Shown in pieces: positions 55,870 to 64,000 of a stretch of 64,000 nt of DNA. The stretch's first letter is position 1, and each line of letters opens with the position of its first letter. The notes beneath the pieces are model-generated. The model did not search any database and was not told the origin of the DNA. It saw only the letters and a program-made list of their open reading frames with translations. Position numbers and translations under genes: made by a program. Source of the DNA: Erythroxylum novogranatense. Its lineage: Eukaryota > Streptophyta > Magnoliopsida > Malpighiales > Erythroxylaceae. The stretch spans positions 68,650,990-68,714,989 of the forward strand of contig CM057231.1 in the NCBI GenBank assembly GCA_029891385.1, read 5' to 3'.

Positions 55870-58069
55870 TGTTGAGCCCAGGTCCCGAATCCCCAAATCC
55901 CGAGGTGGCCCCTCGGGCTGCGCCGGCGACGCGCTCCTAAACCTTGGACCCGATCCTAACATCCATACATATCTATACTTAATTCGATTCATACATACAT
56001 ACTACACATGCATTCCATCTATGAATTAACAAACCATAAACCAAGGGCATTATGCCATTACAATCCGAAGAATTTAAAACAAGCATTCTCAAAATAGCAT
56101 AATACAAAATAAAATTTAAATCCAAAATACAGGAATATGCTCTATGATGATATGCTCGGAGGGCCAACCAAATACTAACTTAATACAAAGCTCCTAACTA
56201 TCTTGGAGTTTCCGATGCCTTGCAAGATCAACGATCGTCCCGCTCTGCACCTGAGGAGTGGGAGATGAAGGGGTGAGCTGCGAAGCTCAGTGGCATATAC
56301 ATTTATAGCCATTGGCAACGAGCCACACATTCAAGCATATATATGTATATATACAAGTTCATAGCAAGTCAACATTTATCATTTAATCATCACAAGAATA
56401 TGTCACATGATTTCACAATACAATAATTCATCATGCATTATGCCCAACGAATCAATAATGAATGCACACAAATGATTCGAGAGTTCCGTAAAACGATCCG
56501 GATAAACTGAAGTTTATACCTTAAACTATCCGAGTCCGATTTCTCAGGATTTCGTGGCCTCAAGCGGGCAGCCGGGAAAAGGCTATACGTCGACGTGCAC
56601 GTGACTATCCATTCGTTACTCTCTCACCTAAACAAAGCACATAACTATTCGTTTCATGCTCAAAGCATCTTATCAAAGCTTTCATACTTTTCATTCTTTT
56701 CATTCTTGCAAAAATGCCATAATGCCTATCAAGGCAGTACACAATCATGATCACAGTGCATTTGTAATATTTCTCATAATTTAACACAAGCAATAACATA
56801 TACTCATGCAAGCAAGCAGAACGTTTTGCCCATACACACAACAACTATAAATATATTACCCACCTAATATCGCTTGAGTATCCGACTCATTGTTGTCCTT
56901 CCTCTTGCGATTGGATCAAGTCAGCTTGGTTTCCTATAACAAACCAAGTTCTCATTCAATAAACATTCAAAAGAAATAGTCAAAAAGCTTGAAAAGTAAA
57001 AGTACTAGCGTTAAAAGTCTACACTCGACTTCCACCTAAATTCCCGAGCTCATAAAGGCTAATTCCGAACTTCCTTTCTTCATAAAACTTGTAGCCCTTT
57101 CTTCCTAGTTCACAACGAATCTAAAATCACCTTGTTTGGACATCTACACCAAAAGATATGCCCAAAAGACTAAAATTCATTGCTGCTGGAGATAAGGGGC
57201 TCGCCGAGGCGAAGACTCGCTCGTCGCGGCGAACGCTCGCGCTCGCCACGGTGAACACACAAGTGTGCGCCGCGGCGTGCACCATCCTCTCGCACGTCGC
57301 GGCATGCTCCTCACGCTCGTCGCGATGTTGCCCTTCCCACACGTCGCGGCGAATCTAAAATTTGCTCGTCGCGACGAACTCGAACGTCGCGGCGTGTTCA
57401 TACGCACATCGCGACGTGCGTGCCTGAAGAACGACTCCGAACCTGATTTTCTTGCATTTTCCAACTTCAATCCTTCCCTAAACACAAATGTAACATACTT
57501 AAACCGTAGTTCAAGTCTTAAACTACATTTCTAAGTCAATCAAACCTCAAAATCAGTCACACATCTAACAACTCAAGGAAATCTATCCATTTTTTCCTTT
57601 AAACCCTAAACCACCGATTCTAACTCATAAAAATCGATTCTAGAGTTTAATCCAACTAAAACAAGATGGAAAGAAGCTAAGTTACTAGGAATGAGCTTCA
57701 AATCTGTCGGAAATCACAAAGATCGCAAACTCTCCTTTTCTTCTCCTTCCTCCTCACCCACGATACTTTCCTCTTCTCTTCTTCTTTCTTTTCTTTCTTC
57801 TATTTTCTTCTAACTCTTTCACTTAAGCCTAATGGATTAGACAAGGACTAAAATTCCCTCCTATGCAAAGCCTTAACCTATCCAACTTAAGCAATCTTCC
57901 CAAAAAGCCCTCATAAACTTTTATCCTTTAATTCCTATTTAAATCACATTAAACTCAAATAAATCTCAATTATTGACTAATACTCCCAATTTAATCAAAC
58001 TAAGGCATAAACACATAATTAACACAATTCAGGCTTAATGACATCATAAAGAAAAATTCGGGTCCAACA
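55870..58069 (-). repeat. 3' LTR of the Tekay-like element
   Basis: Plus strand TGTTGAGCCCAGGTCCC...TCGGGTCCAACA, 2200 bp. It holds a CpG-rich palindrome array (57224-57418) and the hairpin motif GGGTGAGCTGCGAAGCTC (56271-56288). The flanking 5 bp at the left are TATTT; the other flank is outside the window. Confidence 0.82.
57224..57418. promoter_or_regulatory. CpG-rich palindrome array (CGTCGCGACG type)
   Basis: TCGCGRCG-like cores at about 57224, 57269, 57297, 57319, 57344, 57369, 57387 and 57409, roughly every 20-25 bp (wider near the start), inside an otherwise AT-rich LTR. CGTCGCGACG at 57367 is a perfect palindrome. Overlapping frames on both strands here are compositional artefacts. 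Confidence 0.75.
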
Positions 58070-58083
58070 TTTCTCCCCCTCTT
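58070..58083 (-). other. Polypurine tract of the Tekay-like element
   Basis: Plus strand TTTCTCCCCCTCTT, so the minus strand is AAGAGGGGGAGAAA just before the LTR. The pol frame reads through it into the LTR. Confidence 0.88.
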
Positions 58084-58311
58084 AAAAGAAATTTCGTCAT
58101 CGAAATTATTACCTGAATCATCGAAGAGATACGGATACTTCTCCTTCATGGCTTTCAATGGCTCCCAAGTAGCCTCCTCTACTGACTGGTTCCTCCATAA
58201 AACTTTGACAAACTGAACGGTCTTATTCCTAAGGACTTTTTCCTTGGTATCCAAAATCTCCACTGGAAGCTCTTCATAACTCAGATCATCCTGCAACTGA
58301 ACCTCACTAGT
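58084..58311 (-). pseudogene. Chromodomain at the integrase C-terminus
   Basis: Reads EELPVEILDTKEKVLRNKTV, VKVLWRNQSVEEATWEPL, then MKEKYPYLF. The aromatic and acidic positions of a chromodomain (W in VLWRN, W in TWE) are visible. Chromodomains of this group bind modified histones and steer insertion into heterochromatin. An in-frame TAG (about 58311-58313) separates it from the integrase. The frame continues through the polypurine tract into the LTR and stops at about 58000. Confidence 0.85.
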
Positions 58312-59052
58312 CTAAATGATATGAGAAGGATCCGATCTATACCTCCTCAACATGGAAACATGGAAAACATCATGAATCTGAGACAATTCCGAAGATAACG
58401 CCAACCTGTAGGCGAGTGGTCCAATCCTCTCAAGAGTCTCATAAGGACGCACATAACTCGGACTCAACTTACCCTTCTTGCCAAATCTCATTACTCCTTT
58501 CCAAGGAGATGTCTTGAGAAATACTTTCTCACCGACTTCAAACTCCATCTCCATTTGATGAGCATCAATGTAGCTCTTCATCCTATCCTGAGCTGCCTTA
58601 AGCTGCTGCTTAACCAGATTGACTTTCTCAACTGTCGTCTGAATCAATTCTGGTCTTACTAGTTTCCTCTCTCCTTCTTCATCGCAACAGATCGGAGTTC
58701 TACACCTCCTTCCATACAAAGCCTCATATGGAGCCATCTGAATACTCGAATGGTACGAATTGTTATAAGCAAATTCGACCAATGGAAAATGCTCATCCCA
58801 AGCTCCCTTGAAGTCCATCACACAAGCCCTAAGCATTCCCTCAAGAGTCCGAATGGTCCTCTCAAATTGACCATCCGTCTGAGGATGAAAAGCCGTACTA
58901 AAATTCAGCTTAGTACCCAAAGCTTCCTGCAAACTACCCCAAAATCTTGAAATAAACCGAGGTCTCTATCAGAAACAATCGAATCCAGAATCCCATGCAA
59001 TCTCACTATCTCATCAATATACTTCTTTGCTAGCACATGCAAAGAATCAGTC
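58312..59052 (-). pseudogene. Tekay-like integrase, C-terminal two thirds
   Basis: From KQTDSLHVLAKKYIDEIV (just past the solo LTR) through VSDRD (second catalytic Asp), a frameshift near 58940-58960, then [20 protein letters not shown] (catalytic Glu), [20 protein letters not shown] and the [20 protein letters not shown] end with the GPY/F-type region. The first third is on the other side of the inserted LTR. Confidence 0.88.
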
Positions 59053-59057
59053 TGCTT

Positions 59058-61805
59058 TGTAGCACCCCACTCCCGACGAGACCCGAACCCGACATCTACA
59101 GTGATATCCGAGCCCGTGACCCGCGAGGGTGGCGTACTAGAACAATCACTACCTTCTTAAAACTCGATATGACATTTTTTCTTTTCATTTAAAAGCAGTT
59201 GAGTCAAAACAATAATGATTTGGCCCAATTATAACAAAACATTTGCAATTACAAAACAATTTCAATTATAAACCAATTTCAGTTATACCATACAAGTACA
59301 CATAAATCAAAAGGGCCCATCAAACAAATCACTACTATAATGCGTGTGACGCGACCGATCCCGACCCGACATCACGCGCTAGCTGGCGGTAGACATACTC
59401 CCGTGTGTCTAACGGGTACTCTTCACTTCTGAAAAATAGATGCAATGTCAGGGTGAGTTTATGAACTCGGTGAGAAACCATCATCGATGGTTCACCCAAC
59501 TCATGCATTCACAATCATATACACATAACACACAGAGCACTTACGGTAATATCACATGCAATTTCGTTGTTGTGACCGTACCGATCATTTACGCTGAGCT
59601 GTGGCTCAAATCGTTGGGCTTGATATGCCTGCGGTGAGCCCGAGGCTCTATCGACCGTTAGACCGAGGTCCGCAAGGTTGAGCTTAAAGCTCTATCATAT
59701 ACATTGGGCATGATGTGCCCCGAAAACCCAAAGGATTGGCATAAAGGTATCGAGCTCGTGGCTCGCATACGCTAGTACCACCGGTCACAACTACTATTAT
59801 CGATCATTTACTATGCATGAATGCACATGCTACTTTCCAATTTCCAATTATTGCATTTCGATCATTTTCCAATGTCTTCGGACTTTTAGTCCGTATTTCA
59901 TTCCTATACATTTACATTTCATTTCATTAACACATTTACAATCCAATTTACTCATGCATTTACACATACTTATTCACATTTGCACTTCAATATCATATCC
60001 ACTATTTCAACACCCATGGTTCAAATCAATCAAATCACTCAATCACATATATCCATCCTTGCTTCCTCATGGCAATCAATGCATATAATTAATAAACACA
60101 TAAGGTTGAGAAACCAACTAGGTTACTCACCGCACTTCCGAAACTACAAACTGAAGTCCCAATATCGTCTGTGGAGTGTCGATCCATCGAACCTCTATGT
60201 CAATCCAAATAATTCACATTACCATTTTAGCCAATATCAATTCAATAATACATATTTAACAAATACGATAAATACTATACATGTTATGACATTCCCAATC
60301 AAATTCCGAATTCCTCAATTTGATCACTTTCTTACTAATCCATAACACTTTCAATTAGAATCACAATCACTAATCGCTTACCACTCAATTCCAATAATCA
60401 TATAATTACATTCCGAATTTTCATTCTTATCAATTCAATATTCTTAGTCTCCAAATTCCAATTAGTCATTTAGAAACCAATTCATTTGAAAATCAATCCT
60501 CAAGCTCATTACTTGTAACAATCACCTTATAATCCTTTAATTTCATTTCTTCTAGATTGAAATTCCTATTTCTCAAGTGCCACTTTGATCCATAACCAAT
60601 CCAATTTAAATCCCAAAATTCTCCAAATTCAAAACCTCAAATTCATTTTCGAAGCATCCTCGCAGTGGCATTGCGCTGCTTAATCGGGCATCCCACGTCA
60701 TGACGACGACGCGCACGCTCGTCGCGACGTATGCCTTGTCCTCCCGGCCATGCGCATAAATTAAAATATTTTAATTCGTCATGACGTGCACACTGGAGTT
60801 GGCTCGCCATGACGTGTTCATCGCGACGTCGCGGCGCATCATCGCAAAATCGCCATGTAAACCCGTAAATTTCGCAGATCCTCTGATATAAATCATCCCA
60901 AATCCATTTCAAACACTCTCAATCAGTTTTAAACCTTAAACCCAAGTTATTTCTATCCTCAAAACATCATTTAACTCATTTTTCATCAAAAACCCAAATC
61001 AAAACCAACAAAAATCACAAAACCCTAATCATCCGAAACTTTCAAATTTTCTAAACCAATTCATACTCAAATCAATGATCAAATGAAACGATTTAACTCA
61101 TAAACAAGTATAAACTTATTTGATTCAAGCTTCAATCCATCGAGAATCCTCCAAGAAACTCCAAATCGCCAAATGCTCACCCACGATCATCGATGATGAA
61201 ATAAACGCTTTAACATATATATATATGAGCTTTAAAGGCTTGTTTGGCAATTTAGTTGCCACAAGTCCGAATCTTAACGCCTATCACCCAATTCTTATTC
61301 TATTTTTCTCCCAATTTTGCAATGTTCATTAATAATAAAACCCAAAATCATATGTCACATTATCTCATATCAATTGTTGAATCAATCCTGGACCGAATCC
61401 AATTTATCACCCTTAGCTAAATTTTCCTATCCTGGATCTAAAACTCTAAAATTCTGGAAAAATTCTCATAAATTCACAAAATTAGGAAATGCTCATTCCT
61501 ATACTCAATTTCCAATTTCCTTTCTCTATAATCCATTTCATTCCACTTTCATATTCAAAACCCAATTATACACTTACTAAATATCCAATTTTCATAAACC
61601 AATTATAACCAATTTCCAATTTCACAATCAAGTCGGAATTGTCATACATGTATGTACATATATATATATACTTATGCAAATAATAATCATTTATCAACGA
61701 CTATCAAAATTGTAATGCATGTGCAATGCAACACTTTGCCTGTACCAAATCCTAACTCGATCCAAATTACCAATCTACCCGTCACTCCGATAACGGGATG
61801 TTACA
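59058..61805 (-). repeat. 2.75-kb solo LTR inside the chromovirus integrase, TSD TGCTT
   Basis: Plus strand TGTAGCACCCCACTC...CGGGATGTTACA, with TGCTT at 59053-59057 and 61806-61810. Integrase reads on across it. It belongs to the same broad family as element E LTRs (ACTCCCGTGT, CATCATCGATGG, GGGTGAGTTTATGAACTC). It has GAGC...GCTC hairpins at 59590-59770 and CG-palindromes at 60696-60850. No internal domain or primer site. Confidence 0.92.
60696..60850. promoter_or_regulatory. CGTCATGACG / CGTCGCGACG palindromes in the solo LTR
   Basis: Perfect 10-bp palindromes CGTCATGACG at 60696-60705 and 60777-60786, CGTCGCGACG at 60720-60729, with near-matches up to about 60840. The surrounding LTR is AT-rich. 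Confidence 0.7.
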
Positions 61806-61810
61806 TGCTT

Positions 61811-62341
61811 AATCGCCAAAAAGTGAGCTGACTTGGTCAACCGATCCACAATAACCCAAATGGCATCGTGCTTCCTTCTAGTCTTAAGCAAACCCATCAG
61901 AAAGTCCATAGTCACCCTCTGCCACTTCCATTCAGGAATGGACAATGGCCTCAACTTGCCTGAAGGTGCCTGGTGTTCAGCTTTGACTTGCTGACACACT
62001 AGACACTTACTAACAAACTCTGCTACATCCCTCTTCATGCCTTTCCACCAAAAATGCTCTCTCAAATCCCTGTACATCCTGGTGCTACCTGGATGCATGG
62101 CATAAGGCGCATTGTGTGTCTCATCCAAAATTTCATCCTTAACCTCCTGCACATCTGGGATACATAGCCTATTCCTCACTGTCATCAGTCCGTCATCCCT
62201 CACTACCACTTCAGAAATCTTACCATTCTGAATTTCCTCTCTGAGCTTACTCAAATCTGCATCTTGTGCCTGCAACTCTCTAACTTTCTCCCTGAGTATC
62301 AGTCTCACTCGGAAGTTAGCTAGAAGACAATCCGACTCCTC
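61811..62341 (-). pseudogene. Tekay-like integrase, N-terminal part
   Basis: Includes the H2C2 zinc-binding domain (MHPGSTRMYRDLREHFWW and CLVCQQVK, about 61980-62105) and the first catalytic Asp in WQRVTMDFLMGL, ending at LTKSAHFLAIK where the solo LTR enters. A frame break and stops lie between RNase H and this segment (about 62308-62345). Confidence 0.88.
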
Positions 62342-62839
62342 CTACTTCAAGCTTATCTTAAGCTTAGCCATCTCTTCCAATAGAGGAAGATAAACCGTCC
62401 GAACATGAACAATCGAAGACTTTCTGCTCAAGACATCTGCCACTACATTGGCCTTGCCTGGATGATACTCAATCAGCAAATCATAGTCTTTAAGCAATTC
62501 GATCCACTTTCTTTGCCTCAAATTCAGTTCCTTCTGGTTCAACAAATACTTAAGACTCTTGTGATCGGTAAAGATCCTCGTCTGAACTCCATACAGATAA
62601 TGCCTCCAAATTTTCAAGGCAAAGATCACAACTGCCAACTCCAAATCATGCGTCGGATAGTTCAACTCATAAGGCCTCAACTGCCTCGAAGCATAAGCAA
62701 TCACCCGATCTCCCTGCATCAATACACAACCAAGACCCTTCCTCAAAGCATCACTATACACGGTATAACCCTCATCACCAGAAGGTAAAATCAGAATCGG
62801 AGCACTTGTCAATCTGTGCTTGAGCTCCTCAAAGCTCTT
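62342..62839 (-). pseudogene. Tekay-like RNase H
   Basis: Contains [19 protein letters not shown] (first catalytic Asp), [30 protein letters not shown] and [16 protein letters not shown]. An in-frame TAG (about 62838-62840) separates it from RT. RNase H removes the RNA template during cDNA synthesis. Confidence 0.9.
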
Positions 62840-63170
62840 CTAGCATTCATCACTCCAAATAAACTTCTGATTCTTCCTCAACAATTTAGTCATCGGAGCG
62901 GTTATCATGGAGAATCCCTCCACAAATCTCCTGTAATAGCCTGCTAAACCCAGAAAACTCCTCACCTCTGCTACATTCTTCGGGGCTTCCCAATTAACCA
63001 CAGCTTCTATCTTCTTTGGATCCACAAGCACTCCTTGTTCTAAGATCACATGTCCAAGAAATGCAAGTTTCCTCAGCCAAAATTCGCATTTACCGAATTT
63101 GGCATACAACTCGTTCCTCCTCAAAGTATCCAAAGCAATCCTCAAATGCTCTTCATGCTGTCTTGGAATA
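62840..63170 (-). pseudogene. Tekay-like RT thumb/connection region
   Basis: [51 protein letters not shown] and APMTKLL, the region after the RT palm. It is offset by one frame from the RT palm, with the shift near 63160-63170. Confidence 0.9.
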
Positions 63171-64000
63171 AACCAATATATCATCAATAAAGACAATGAT
63201 AAATTGGTCCAAGAATGGCTTAAAGAGTTGATTCATCAAATCCATAAATGCTGCAGGGGCTTTCGTCAATCCGAAAGGCATAACCAAAAACTCAAAATGT
63301 CCATGCCGTGTCCTAAAAGCAATCTTGGGCACATCCGACTCATTTATCCTTAACTGATGGTAACCCGATCTCAAGTCTATCTTGGAGAAGACTTTCGCCC
63401 CTTGCAATTGATCAAACAGATCATCTATGCGAGGAAGCGGATACCTGTTCTTCACCGTGACCTGATTCAGCTTCCGGTAGTCTACACACATCCTCAACGA
63501 TCCATCTTTCTTTTTCACAAAAAGAACCGAAGCTCCCCAAGATGAAGAGCTTGGCCTTACGAACCCTTTCTCCAACAACTCCTCCAATTGCTCCTTAAGC
63601 TCCTTTAATTCCGCCGGAGCCATCCGGTATGGCGGAATTGAAATTAGCGCCGTACCTAAAAAGAGCTCAATGGGAAACTCAATTTCCCTAACTGGCGGTA
63701 GTCCTGGTAATTCCTCGGGAAAAACATCCGAGAATTCCCTGACTACTGGAATATCCTCCAGCTGCCCTTTATCTGCCCTAGAATCTATCACGTAGGCCAA
63801 AAATGCCTCACATCCCTTCCTCATCATCTTCTCTGCTGTCAAAGTTGAAACAATTATGGGCGGACTTGCTTTTCTGTCCCCTGAAAACATAACTCTCCTG
63901 TCATCGTCCAATTCAAATTCCACTGTCTTCTGCTTACAATCCAAACGGGTATTGTACTTCTCTAAGGTATCCATCCCCAAAATCACATCTAATCCTCCCA
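63153..64000 (-). pseudogene. Tekay-like protease end and reverse transcriptase
   Basis: Enters from beyond the window. From the right: the C-terminal protease segment [11 protein letters not shown], linker, [18 protein letters not shown], then RT with [35 protein letters not shown] (first catalytic Asp), [15 protein letters not shown] and FIDDILVYS (catalytic DD, about 63175-63192). Open over 277 codons until the frameshift. This is the best sequence in the window for placing the chromovirus. Confidence 0.92.

Larger units (their letters stand above)
55870..64000 (-). mobile_element. Tekay/Del-like chromovirus (Ty3/gypsy), partial, with nested solo LTR
   Basis: Minus strand; the 5' LTR, gag and N-terminal protease lie beyond the window. 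3' LTR 55870-58069, polypurine tract 58070-58083, then in reverse: chromodomain, integrase, RNase H, RT, end of protease. The order is protease-RT-RNase H-integrase, as in Ty3/gypsy. A chromodomain after integrase defines chromoviruses; the sequence style fits Tekay/Del, not confirmed by phylogeny. Only a few stops and frameshifts are present, so it is younger than the Copia remnants around it. Confidence 0.9.

Noticed and set aside
57127..57534. Several overlapping frames on both strands, Arg/Ala-rich
   Set aside because: They coincide with the CpG-rich palindrome array in an LTR; low stop frequency follows from composition. No domain on either strand.

Overview
The window is repeat-dense eudicot nuclear DNA. 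The evidence is plant LTR retrotransposons with initiator tRNA-Met primer sites, plant LINE remnants, and one conserved plant gene split by a long intron. Nothing bacterial, viral-episomal or organellar was seen. I recognise one host gene with confidence; nearly everything else is transposable element, much of it nested. Boundaries of six insertions were fixed by TG...CA ends together with 5-bp target-site duplications (TSDs), read by eye.

Layout. 1-7914: an old Ty3/gypsy-type LTR, including a 218-bp tandem repeat, is split at TTTCA by element A (696-6787). Element A is a Copia-like element with LTRs, primer site, polypurine tract, a broken gag and a 3' ORF, but no protease, integrase, RT or RNase H. 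7915-18066: element B is a SIRE/Maximus-like Copia with a broken gag-pol and a 3' ORF related to that of A. Its right LTR runs straight into a second, truncated gag (LTR-internal-LTR-internal). 18067-19508: LTR fragment. 19509-22850: mostly empty, with a possible small two-exon gene or relic (minus strand) and a decayed LINE (minus strand).

22856-40698: Copia element D (335/324-bp LTRs, TSD AATGA). Its gag is split by element E (24350-35940, minus strand, TSD TTCCA), a LARD-like element with 4.0-kb LTRs around a 3.5-kb internal region with no recognised coding. Element D ends about 215 bp upstream of the host gene.

40914-48186: host gene for a 68-residue SERF/4F5 plus C2H2 zinc-finger protein (At2g23090/ZNF706-like), two exons. 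Its 7.07-kb intron holds a decayed Copia (F) with a smaller reverse-strand Copia derivative (G) nested in it, in which gag is joined directly to RNase H. 48187-50080: 3' flank and a decayed L1-type LINE. 50081-55073: LTR fragment and a 4.3-kb solo LTR (TSD GAGTG). 55074-55869: Copia integrase remnant. 55870-64000: minus-strand Tekay/Del-like chromovirus (3' LTR, polypurine tract, chromodomain, integrase, RNase H, RT, end of protease), with a 2.75-kb solo LTR (TSD TGCTT) inside its integrase.

The most interesting signal is not a gene. Arrays of short CG-bearing palindromes (AAGTCGACTT, CTAGTCGACTAG, TCACGATCGTGA, CGTCGCGACG, CGTCATGACG) recur inside unrelated LTR families. In element A the same array also lies just upstream of a plant-like pyrimidine-rich leader and the 3' ORF. 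This suggests, but does not prove, a shared regulatory or methylation-linked device.
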